DNA of 64,000 bases, taken from contig NZ_FXZB01000015.1 in assembly GCF_900169065.1 (NCBI RefSeq), positions 60,496 through 124,495 on the forward strand, written 5' to 3'. Below are positions 18,323 to 26,056 of the stretch, piece by piece; within the stretch, counting starts at the first letter, position 1; the number at the start of each line of letters is the position of its first letter. The position numbers and the translations under genes were made by a program. This stretch comes from Brevibacterium aurantiacum. GTDB taxonomy: Bacteria; Actinomycetota; Actinomycetes; Actinomycetales; Brevibacteriaceae. The notes beneath the pieces were generated by a model. The model worked only from the letters and a program-made list of their open reading frames with translations, was not told the origin of the DNA and made no database searches.

Positions 18323-18330
18323 ATAGATAC
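18314..18330. promoter_or_regulatory. inverted-repeat operator at the AbiEi-like start
   Basis: GTATCTCATATAGATAC is a 6-bp arm dyad (GTATCT/AGATAC, 5-bp spacer) that overlaps the first codons of the longer AbiEi-like frame and lies just upstream of the shorter one. It suits autoregulation. Confidence 0.5.
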
Positions 18331-18346
18331 TTTCGGTGCATATGCC

Positions 18347-19306
18347 TCACTCCACCAGCCGCACATGCGCAGCCAGACCGGCATCCTCTTCGGCCAGTAC
18401 CCTCGCGGTCGAGAGGATCGTTGTCTCCATCGCCGAGGCGGCCCTGGTCGGCCGTACGTCCGCTCGGGTGGCGAGGCTGACCGTGCGTGACAGGCTCGGC
18501 TCCAGCAGCTGTGCCGAGGTCAGCCGGGGGCGGTCGACGAGGACCATGGCCGGGACGATCGCGACCCCGAGTCCGCGTTCGACGAAGCGCAGCACTGCGT
18601 CCATCTCGGCTCCCTCGACGACGATGTTCGGCGCCAGGCCCGCAGCATCGAAAGCCGCCGAGGTGGCTTCGCGCAGATCGTATCCGTGATGGAAAAGCAC
18701 CTGGGGGAGTGCGGCAACGTCCCCCAGAGTCACCGTGTCACCGGGCAGAAACTCAGCACCGCCCCGAGGTGACTCTGCCGCGGCGATGACCACCAGGTCC
18801 TCACTGAGCACCCCCTGCATCCGCAGCCGCGGCATCTGCGCACTCGGAGAGTGTGTTCGTGTGATCAAGGCAAGGTCGAGTTCCCCGGCGCCCAGCGCCT
18901 CGATGAGTTCCCGCGAGCCTTTCTCCACGAGCTCGAGCTCGACCCCGGGATGCTCATGATGGAAACCGCTGATCGCCTCGGCGACCAAGCTGACGCACAG
19001 CGTCGGGGTCGCACCCAGGCGGATGCGACCCTTGCGCAGTCCGGCGAGCTCATCCATGTCACGGCGGACCGCCTCGGCGTCGGCGAGCATTCGTCGGGCG
19101 CTCGGCAGTAGAGTCTCGCCCGCGGCGGTGAGACTGATGTGTCCATGGGCGCGATGGAAGAGCTCGGAGCCGAGCTCCTTCTCCAGCGTCGAAATCTGCC
19201 GACTCAGCGACGGTTGTGCCAGGTGAAGTGTGGCGGCGGCCTTCGTGAAATGACCGGTGTTGGCGACCTCGACGAAGCTCGCGAGCTGTTCCAAATTCAT
19301 ACCCAT
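18347..19306 (-). CDS. LysR family transcriptional regulator
   Basis: The 319-residue regulator has a classic N-terminal winged HTH: MNLEQLASFVEVANTGHF followed by TKAAATLHLAQPSLSRQIST and LEKELGSELFHR. A periplasmic-binding-like effector domain begins at about residue 92 (GRIRLGATPTLCVSLVAEAI). The start could be 19306 or the ATG at 19300. It is divergent from the flavoprotein gene, which is probably its target; a T-N11-A dyad lies in the shared gap and touches its own start codon. The effector is unknown; an organic acid would fit the target gene. Confidence 0.92.
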   Translation of the reverse strand: MGMNLEQLASFVEVANTGHFTKAAATLHLAQPSLSRQISTLEKELGSELFHRAHGHISLTAAGETLLPSARRMLADAEAVRRDMDELAGLRKGRIRLGATPTLCVSLVAEAISGFHHEHPGVELELVEKGSRELIEALGAGELDLALITRTHSPSAQMPRLRMQGVLSEDLVVIAAAESPRGGAEFLPGDTVTLGDVAALPQVLFHHGYDLREATSAAFDAAGLAPNIVVEGAEMDAVLRFVERGLGVAIVPAMVLVDRPRLTSAQLLEPSLSRTVSLATRADVRPTRAASAMETTILSTARVLAEEDAGLAAHVRLVE

Positions 19307-19319
19307 AGCGTATCGCTAT
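19305..19319. promoter_or_regulatory. LysR-type T-N11-A operator
   Basis: ATAGCGTATCGCTAT is a perfect dyad (6-bp arms, 3-bp spacer) that contains T-N11-A. It sits between the LysR gene and the divergent flavoprotein gene and overlaps the LysR start at 19304-19306. Confidence 0.6.
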
Positions 19320-19377
19320 CGAGTTGAGCGAAACAATACATTGGACGCATGAAGTGTCCGAGCCTAGCGTGGAATGC

Positions 19378-21135
19378 ATGAACACCACACAGGGAAATGC
19401 CCGCACCAAAGAACACACGATCTCCACCTCGGTGCTGGTCATCGGCACCGGCGGATCCGGCCTGCGCGCCGCGATCGAGGTCGCCGAATCCGGCACCGAC
19501 GTCCTCGCCGTCGGCAAGAGGCCCAAGGACGACGCCCACACCTCGCTGGCGGCCGGCGGCATCAACGCGGCCCTGGCCACCATGGACCCCGACGACTCCT
19601 GGCAGCAGCACGCAGCCGACACGATCAAGGAATCCTATGACCTCGCCAACCCCCGCACCGTCGAAATCGTCACCCAGGGAGCCGAACAGGGAATCGCTGA
19701 CCTGGAGCGATACGGAATGGACTTCGCGAAGGAGGACGACGGTCGGATCTCGCAGCGCTTCTTCGGCGCCCACACCTGGCGTCGCACCGCTTTCGCCGGC
19801 GATTACACGGGACTTGAAATCCAGCGCACCCTCATTCATCGTGCCGAGGCCCTGAACGTCCCCATCCTCGACCGCGTCTACATCACCAAACTCCTCGTCG
19901 CCGATGGCCGCGTCTTCGGTGCCTTCGGCTTCGACATCGTCGACGGTTCCCGGTACCGCATCCATGCCGACGCGGTCATCCTCGCCGCCGGCGGGCACAA
20001 CCGGATCTGGCGCCGCACCTCGTCTCGCCGCGACGAGAACACCGGCGACTCCTTCCGTCTGGCCGTCGAAGCCGGAGCTCGCCTGCGCGACGCCGAACTC
20101 GTCCAGTTCCACCCCTCGGGCATCATCGAACCCGAGAATGCCGCCGGAACCCTGGTCTCCGAGGCTGCCCGCGGTGAGGGCGGCATCCTGCGCAACGGAC
20201 TGGGGGAGCGGTTCATGGAACGCTACGACCCCGAACGCATGGAACTCTCCACCCGCGACCGCGTGGCCCTGGCCGCCTACACTGAGATCGCAGAGGGCCG
20301 CGGCACCGAAAACGGCGGTGTCTGGCTCGACGTCTCTCACCTGCCGCGCGAGACCATCATGAACCGCCTGCCGCGCGTGTTCCAGACGATGATGGAGACG
20401 CAGATGCTCGACATCACCCAGTCACCGATCGAGATCGCCCCGACCGCGCACTACTCGATGGGCGGGGTGTGGGTCGACCCAGTCGAGCACAGCACCGACG
20501 TCGAGGGACTGTGGGCCATCGGCGAGGCCTCGTCCGGGCTGCACGGGGCCAACCGCCTCGGCGGCAATTCCCTCATCGAGCTCCTCGTCTTCGGTCGTAT
20601 CGTCGGCCAGTCCGCCATCGCGTACTCGTCTGATCTGGGTGCGCAGGTGCGGTCGCAGTCTGCCATCGCCGAGGCGCGGGCTGAGATCGATGATCTCCTG
20701 TCCTCCGAAGGGACGGAGAACGTCCGCGCCCTGCAGCGCGAGATCCGCAACCTCATGACCGAGCACGCCGGCGTCGTCCGTGACGAGGCCGGGCTGCTGG
20801 CAGGACTCGAAAAGCTTGCGTCGATCGAGGCGCGCATGAGCGAGGTGGGCATCCACCCCGACATCGCCGGCTACTCCGACCTCTCGCATGCCTTCGATCT
20901 CAAGTCTTCGGCACTGGCGGCCCGAGCGACGCTGGAATGCGCGCTTGAGCGTCGCGAGACCCGCGGCTGCCACAACCGCAGCGATTACCCCGAGCAGGAT
21001 GAGAAGCTGCAGGTCAACCTCGTCTGGTCACCTTCGACCGGGGTTGTGAAGGAGAGCATCCCGGCAGTCGATCCCGAGGTCGCCGAGCTCATGCGCCACG
21101 AGGAGATCAGCCAGGTCGGCAAGCTCGTGGAGTGA
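19378..21135 (+). CDS. fumarate reductase/L-aspartate oxidase-type flavoprotein
   Basis: This FAD enzyme of about 585 residues belongs to the SdhA/FrdA/NadB superfamily. The dinucleotide motif LVIGTGGSGLRAAIEVAESG lies near residue 20 and SLAAGGINAAL near 55. The active-site segments include the HPSG motif (VQFHPSGII), EAARGEGGILRNG, and HYSMGGVWVD with the histidine-glycine FAD contact. GEASSGLHGANRLGGNSL is the late FAD signature. It would oxidise or reduce a dicarboxylate such as fumarate or aspartate. No iron-sulfur or membrane subunit adjoins it and there is no NadA/NadC, so the partner is unclear. ATG 19378 is preferred over a TTG at 19324. It is divergent from LysR. Confidence 0.85.
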   Translation: MNTTQGNARTKEHTISTSVLVIGTGGSGLRAAIEVAESGTDVLAVGKRPKDDAHTSLAAGGINAALATMDPDDSWQQHAADTIKESYDLANPRTVEIVTQGAEQGIADLERYGMDFAKEDDGRISQRFFGAHTWRRTAFAGDYTGLEIQRTLIHRAEALNVPILDRVYITKLLVADGRVFGAFGFDIVDGSRYRIHADAVILAAGGHNRIWRRTSSRRDENTGDSFRLAVEAGARLRDAELVQFHPSGIIEPENAAGTLVSEAARGEGGILRNGLGERFMERYDPERMELSTRDRVALAAYTEIAEGRGTENGGVWLDVSHLPRETIMNRLPRVFQTMMETQMLDITQSPIEIAPTAHYSMGGVWVDPVEHSTDVEGLWAIGEASSGLHGANRLGGNSLIELLVFGRIVGQSAIAYSSDLGAQVRSQSAIAEARAEIDDLLSSEGTENVRALQREIRNLMTEHAGVVRDEAGLLAGLEKLASIEARMSEVGIHPDIAGYSDLSHAFDLKSSALAARATLECALERRETRGCHNRSDYPEQDEKLQVNLVWSPSTGVVKESIPAVDPEVAELMRHEEISQVGKLVE

Positions 21136-21150
21136 AGCGGAACTCATTGA

Positions 21151-21192
21151 GCGCGAGCTCACCGCCAGGAACTTCAGGCGGTGAGCTCGCGC
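21151..21192. terminator. bidirectional 16-bp hairpin terminator
   Basis: GCGCGAGCTCACCGCC (21151-21166) pairs perfectly with 21177-21192 around a 10-nt loop, just after the flavoprotein stop. The right arm also encodes the last residues of the opposing small membrane protein. Confidence 0.75.
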
Positions 21193-21449
21193 TTCCAATC
21201 ACCAACCAGGCTGACCAGGGCGAAACCTGTGAGGAATGCCGGGAATATGACAATGAGTCCGAGACTCACAATCTCAAGGTTGGTGTCGGTCGTGTCTTTG
21301 AATAGGAGAGCTCCGGTTGCTGCCAATGCAGTGGCTCCCCACGCGGTCCCCACAACGGCGCCTGGAACTCGTGGCAAAGCCTTCAACAGCATTCCGACGA
21401 TGAAGCTGAGGGTGATGGCGCTCCAGATAATTGATTCCACGTTGATCAC
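21174..21449 (-). CDS. small hypothetical membrane protein (3 TM)
   Basis: This is a short hydrophobic protein with three predicted helices: SIIWSAITLSFIVGMLLKAL, GAVVGTAWGATALAATGALL and LEIVSLGLIVIFPAFLTGFA, ending in a polar WKREL tail. I do not recognise a family. The frame is open to 21548, but that long form begins with TTG, has no ribosome site and adds a polar stretch. GTG at 21449 or 21440 is therefore more likely. It is convergent with the flavoprotein gene and lies beside two gene remnants. It is AT-richer than its neighbours. Confidence 0.5.
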   Translation of the reverse strand: MINVESIIWSAITLSFIVGMLLKALPRVPGAVVGTAWGATALAATGALLFKDTTDTNLEIVSLGLIVIFPAFLTGFALVSLVGDWKRELTA

Positions 21450-21650
21450 ACCACCGAATACCCAATTCGTGGGTGCCCGGGAAACTCCTCCGCTATTTCG
21501 CTTGGCATCGGGCGCGTCAATTGCGCCGAGGACTACAATAACCGACAAGGATCATTGAGTAAAAAATGTCTCGCATTCTGTATTGACTGCGTTATCGGTA
21601 TTACCGGCGTTGTCTACAGTGCCTACGAGTTCCGAGTTCTTGAACGACAC

Positions 21651-21851
21651 CTAGACCACGATGTCGAGACAGGCCAGGATCGTCTCATCGGCAAGCACAT
21701 CGACGGAGGCGAGCCTGCCATATGCGAACCGGAACCAGTAGATCGCCCGAGGAGTGCCATCGCTCGACACTGAATAGTCCGTGACCGCACCGCTCGATGT
21801 CTGATCCTCTGACGAGCCTTCCCAGCGCAGGTCTTCGCTCTGGCCGCCCAT
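21651..21851 (-). pseudogene. 3' remnant resembling the C-terminal domain of a SigJ-type sigma factor
   Basis: The 66-codon frame ends RAIYWFRFAYGRLASVDVLA then DETILACLDIVV. The pattern GR(I/L)xxVDVxADxxxLxxLD resembles the SnoaL-like tail of SigJ/SigG-type ECF sigma factors. No start signal or upstream domain is present: the frame stops being protein-like where it meets the FAD-oxidase remnant on the other strand. The call rests on short similarity from memory. Confidence 0.35.
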
Positions 21852-22508
21852 GCGAGGGAAGTCGCCGAGGTGTTCCGGTCGATGGCAGCGAGCGCGCCGG
21901 ATAATCTGAACCTGTGGCTGGAGCTCCTCAGTTTCCCCGGCGCCGATCCGATGGTAGCGATCGACTCAACCTGCATCGGATCCGACGCTGAGGCCCGCAG
22001 CCTGATGCGCGCGAGCGATGCATTGCCGACACCGCTCTCTGACACTCGCGCACCGATGAGCGTTGCGGATCTGGGAACCATCACCGCCGAACCGACCGAC
22101 CCTGTTCCCGGCAGCTCCCGCGCGGAGCTGCTCACCTCACTCGACGACTCAGCCCTCGACGCACTGCTCGAGACGCCCATCGATCCGCTGCTATCGGTGC
22201 AGGTCAGGCACCTCGGCGGGGCGCTCGCGCGAGCAACCGACAATCCGCACGGGGCATTGAGTGAACAGTTCAGTGTCTACATGTTCGGACTGCCCGCCAC
22301 CGAGGAGGCCGCTGAGCCCATCACGAAGAAGCAGGCAGATCTGGCGCGGACTCTGCCGACGACCGGACGCAAGCCCGTGACGTTTCTCAACCCTAGCGAG
22401 AGCCTCGCGGATGCACTGCCCGAAGAATTGCTGCTGCGGCTGCGCCGGCTCAAGAATGAGCGGGACCCGGCCGGGATCTTCCGCGGGAACTTCAGCACCT
22501 TCGGGTGA
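21813..22508 (+). pseudogene. 5'-truncated FAD-linked (BBE-type) oxidoreductase
   Basis: The frame is open from just after a TGA at 21810 and reads AQVFALAAHAREVAEVFRSM, then ASAPDNLNLWLELLSFPGAD and VAIDSTCIGSD. This is the substrate-domain and C-terminal half of berberine-bridge-type FAD oxidases. It ends with the family's closing LRRLKNERDPAGIFRGNFS (normally R-x-x-K-x-x-Y/R-D-P-x-x-x-F). The entire FAD-binding half is missing and a sigma-factor-like remnant abuts it, so a deletion probably removed it. A short product from GTG 21870 is possible but should not bind FAD. Confidence 0.65.
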
Positions 22509-22512
22509 TAGG

Positions 22513-22549
22513 TGCATCGATGACTGATGCATCTATCAATGTATGCATC
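22513..22549. promoter_or_regulatory. triple TGCATC half-sites, candidate GntR operator
   Basis: TGCATC occurs at 22513-22518, 22528-22533 and 22544-22549, with spacings of 15 and 16 bp. The second copy lies in the perfect palindrome GATGCATC. The array ends 15 bp before the GntR start codon. Confidence 0.5.
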
Positions 22550-22564
22550 TGATAGAGTGGAGCA

Positions 22565-23236
22565 ATGAAAGACCTGCTGACGCTCCCGTGGGAGACCACC
22601 GACGATGCTTCCCCGATCGCTGCGCGGATGGCTGCGTGGGCCGCCCGCGAGATCATCGAGCAGCGCTACGAGCCCGGCCAACTCCTCACCGAGGCTGAGC
22701 TCGCCGAGGCTCAGAAAGCTAGCCGGACACCGGCACGGGAGGCGATGCTCCAACTCGAGCGCTGGAGATTGGTCCGCCTCGTACCGAAGAAGGGCGCGAT
22801 CGTCACCACGGTGTCCCGTCAGGAGCGCCGCGACCTGCTGGCGGTACGCGCCATGTTCGAGACCGACGCCGTCCAGGCATTCACTCTCGACAGCGACTTC
22901 GCGCCGCTGGCAGCAGACCTGCGCACGCTCCTCGATCGGCAGCAGAAGGCTCTGGATGCCAGTCATCCACTCGACTTCGCCAGTGCCGACTACGCCTTCC
23001 ACTCCCGCATCATCCGCAGCGGCGGCAACAGCATTGTCGAGGAGATGCTGACCACGATGGGCCCGCGCTTGGCCCGCCTGACCTACCAAGTGGTCATCGA
23101 TCAGCCCAGTTCGCTGCACACCCTCTTCGACGAGCATGCCGAGCTCACCGATCTCGCAGAACGCGGTGAGGCCAAGGACTTCGGAAAGGTCGCGCGCGAG
23201 CACATTCAGTCCTCCCACTTCCCCGAGAACCAGTGA
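22565..23236 (+). CDS. GntR family regulator, FadR/FCD subgroup
   Basis: The 223-residue regulator has an N-terminal winged HTH (AAREIIEQRYEPGQLLTEAELAEAQKASRTPAREAMLQLE, residues about 22-62) with the typical RTPAREA recognition helix. The all-helical FCD effector domain follows from about residue 80 (RDLLAVRAMFETDAV) and has conserved metal/ligand residues in FASADYAFHSRII. FCD regulators usually sense carboxylates or sugar acids. It overlaps the MFS gene by 4 bp (GTGA), so it likely controls that transporter as well as itself through the TGCATC repeats upstream. Confidence 0.9.
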   Translation: MKDLLTLPWETTDDASPIAARMAAWAAREIIEQRYEPGQLLTEAELAEAQKASRTPAREAMLQLERWRLVRLVPKKGAIVTTVSRQERRDLLAVRAMFETDAVQAFTLDSDFAPLAADLRTLLDRQQKALDASHPLDFASADYAFHSRIIRSGGNSIVEEMLTTMGPRLARLTYQVVIDQPSSLHTLFDEHAELTDLAERGEAKDFGKVAREHIQSSHFPENQ

Positions 23237-24537
23237 CATCGGAAACCGCAGCACTCAACCCAGAATCGCCAGCAATGACTTCAGAACCCGCAACTGAAAC
23301 AGCAGACCACCAGATCGCAACGACAATCTCTCACTCCGCAACAACAGTGCCCCAACGCAGAGCTTGGCTTCGCGTCGTGCCCGCCATGTTCCTGCTCGCC
23401 TGGGGCGGCAACCACTTCACCCCACTCGTGCACATGTACGAAGAGGACGGCGGCTACGCGGTCTGGCAGGCCAATCTCCTCCTCGGCATGTACGTCGGGG
23501 GACTGATACCGGGGCTCCTGGTCGCCTCGGCGCTCTCAGATAGACGTGGACGCAAACCGATTCTCATTGCCGGAACGATCGCCGCCATTATCGGCAGTGT
23601 TCTTCTTGGCATCGGCTTCAACCTCTTCTGGCTGCTGTGTGTGGGCCGCGTGCTCGCGGGAATCGGCGTGGGAGTGGCGATGTCGGTGGGCACGAGCTGG
23701 ATCAAGGAACTCTCGTCACCACCGTTTGACCACAAGGCCGGAATCACCGCCGGTGCTCGCCGCCCGGCGCTGACGCTGACAGTGGGATTCGCCATCGGCG
23801 CCGCGGTCACCGGCTGCCTGGCGCAGTGGGGGCCGATGCCCGAAACGATTCCCTACGCGGTCCACGGGTTGCTGTCCATCGTGGCGCTGTTCATCGTGTT
23901 CACCGCGCCGGAGACGCTGACGAGGGAACGCCGGTCGGCCCATCATTGGTGGCGAGGCCTGCGGATTCCGCTTGTCGGCCACCGCACCTTCGTGCGCCTC
24001 ATCATCCCCGCCGCACCGTGGGTCTTCGCCGCCGCAGGTGTTGCCTATGCGGTCATGCCCGCTCTGGTCCAGGATGAGCTGGGGGAGTGGACGACCATGT
24101 ACGCGACCGTGCTGACCGTCGTCACCCTGGGCGCGGGGGCGCTGGTGCAGAACCTCGTCCCACGCATCAACAGGTGGACGGGCGGACGTGCGCTGGTCGT
24201 CGGGCTCACGCTCATGACCTTCGGCATGGGGCTGGCAGTCGTCGCGGCACTGGTTGCCAACCCGTTCGTCGCCTTCGTCGTCGCCATTGTCCTCGGCATC
24301 GCGTATGGCATCTGCGTGGTGGCCGGTCTGGTCATCGTCCAGGCCATCGCCGAGCCGAAGGACCTCGCGGGGATCACCGGCGTCTACTACTCGCTGGCGT
24401 ACTCCGGGTTCCTGCTGCCCACAGTGCTCGCAGCGCTGCTGCCGCTCATGCCCTACAGCATCTCGCTTGGGGCAGTCGCAGTGATCTGTCTGCTCAGCCT
24501 CTCCGTAGTGTCGCTGGCGTCGAAGGCTCGCGCGTAA
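23233..24537 (+). CDS. MFS transporter
   Basis: This is a 12-helix major facilitator of 434 residues. After a polar N-terminal arm of about 45 residues rich in Thr/Glu, helices begin at VPAMFLLAWGGNHFTPL. The motif A loop is ALSDRRGRKPILIAG (about residue 100), with a second-half hairpin at about residue 245. The substrate is unknown. GTG 23233 overlaps the GntR stop; ATG 23275 is an alternative that would remove 14 residues of the arm. Coupling to an FCD-type GntR regulator suggests uptake or efflux of the regulator's ligand. Confidence 0.85.
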   Translation: MTSETAALNPESPAMTSEPATETADHQIATTISHSATTVPQRRAWLRVVPAMFLLAWGGNHFTPLVHMYEEDGGYAVWQANLLLGMYVGGLIPGLLVASALSDRRGRKPILIAGTIAAIIGSVLLGIGFNLFWLLCVGRVLAGIGVGVAMSVGTSWIKELSSPPFDHKAGITAGARRPALTLTVGFAIGAAVTGCLAQWGPMPETIPYAVHGLLSIVALFIVFTAPETLTRERRSAHHWWRGLRIPLVGHRTFVRLIIPAAPWVFAAAGVAYAVMPALVQDELGEWTTMYATVLTVVTLGAGALVQNLVPRINRWTGGRALVVGLTLMTFGMGLAVVAALVANPFVAFVVAIVLGIAYGICVVAGLVIVQAIAEPKDLAGITGVYYSLAYSGFLLPTVLAALLPLMPYSISLGAVAVICLLSLSVVSLASKARA

Positions 24538-24623
24538 CGCCGTTGCGTCCCTCGCGATAGACAGCGGCGCGAGCACCATTCGATCAGCCGCGGCAATTAG
24601 GCTATGAAGATGGAGGTGACATC

Positions 24624-25968
24624 GTGAGCCAAGAACCACCGTCATTGTTTGAGCCTGACGATGTGGGCCGCCCGCTGGCCGATCGTCTGCGCCCGGAGTC
24701 CCTTGAAGATGTCATCGGGCAAGATCATCTTCTTGGCGACGACGCACCGATTGGTCGGATGGTCGCCGAGAGCAGGCTGGTTTCGATGGTGCTGTGGGGG
24801 CCGCCGGGCTGTGGGAAGACAACCATTGCGCGACTGCTGGCCGAACGCACCAACCTCGTCTTCGAGTCGGTCTCAGCCACATTCTCCGGTGTCGCAGAAC
24901 TCCGGAAAGTCTTCCAATCGGCAGCCAAACGGCGCGAGATCGGCCAGGGCACGATGCTGTTCGTCGACGAGATCCACCGCTTCAACCGCGCCCAGCAGGA
25001 CTCCTTCCTCCCCTACGTAGAAGACGGCACGGTCGTACTCGTCGGCGCGACCACGGAGAACCCCAGCTTCGAGCTCAACTCCGCACTGCTCTCCCGCTGC
25101 CAGGTATTCGTACTCAAACGCCTCTACGAGGAAGCGCTGACCACGCTCATCAAACGAGCAGAGGAAACCACTGAGAGAGAACTGCCGCTTGATGCGCAGG
25201 CACGACATGCCCTGGTGGCAATGGCCGATGGCGACGGTCGCTACCTGCTCAACCTCATCGAGCAGCTCCAAACCGTCAGCGGTGCTCTCGACACCGCTGG
25301 CCTTGACGAGCTGGTTCAACAGCGCGCACCGATCTACGACAAGGCGCAAGAGGGACACTACAACCTCATCTCCGCGCTGCATAAGTCAATGCGCGGCTCA
25401 GATCCCGACGCGTCACTGTACTGGTTGGCGCGCATGCTCGAGGGTGGGGAAGATCCCCTCTATATCGCCCGACGGCTGGTCAGATTCGCCAACGAAGACA
25501 TCGCGATTGCCGACCCGCAAGCCATCCAGCAAGCGCTGGCGGCATGGGACGTGTTCGAACGTCTGGGCTCCCCAGAGGGGGAACTCGCCATCGCCCAAGC
25601 CGTCGTCTATCTCGCAACCGCACCGAAGTCCATCGCCGTCTACCGTGGATTCAACGCCGCGAAGAAGCTCGCGAAACAGACCGGGTCTCTCATGCCACCA
25701 GCAAATATTCTCAACGCCCCGACGAAGCTGATGAAGAACCTCGGCTACGGGGAGGGTTACGAGTATGACCCGGACAGGCCGGGGGGGGGGTTCCGGTGCG
25801 AACTACTTTCCCGAGGGCATGGAACCGGAGAAGGTGTACCGACACACCAGCAACGGTTACGCGCACATCATCGCGAAGCGTCTGACCGAGTGGGATCGGA
25901 TGCGTGCTGAAAAACGTCAGCACGAAGGTCGCGCCGACAATGACCCGTCAGACGATGGGGACACATGA
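24624..25968 (+). CDS. rarA: replication-associated recombination protein A, frameshifted in a G10 tract
   Basis: This is an AAA+ ATPase of the RarA/MgsA/WRNIP1 family acting at stalled replication forks. It shows Walker A GPPGCGKTT (about residue 58), Walker B LFVDEIHRFNRAQQD (about 112), sensor segment LVGATTENPSFELN, and the C-terminal ISALHKSMRGSDPDASLYWLARM tetramerisation region. The frame from GTG 24624 (ribosome site GGAGGTG) runs into ten consecutive Gs at 25781-25790, after which it reads an unrelated tail and stops at 25910. The genuine end (GANYFPEGMEPEKVYRHTSN and onward) continues in the next frame to 25968. Nine Gs would restore one 447-residue product. It is either a real slip-prone tract or a sequencing error. 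Confidence 0.88.
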
Positions 25969-26056
25969 ACAAATAACGGATGGGCGCAGGCGCCATTCCA
26001 TCCGCAGGCTTGTAGAGTGAACAACGTTCGCATCGATGCAAGAGGAGCTATCAACA

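Noticed and set aside
19297..20340. 347-codon frame antisense to the flavoprotein
   Set aside because: Gly/Val/Asp-rich shadow of the flavoprotein gene with no family features.
21555..21773. 72-codon plus-strand frame starting MSKKCLAFCIDC
   Set aside because: After about 30 residues it becomes an antisense reading of the sigma-like remnant; no ribosome site or family match.
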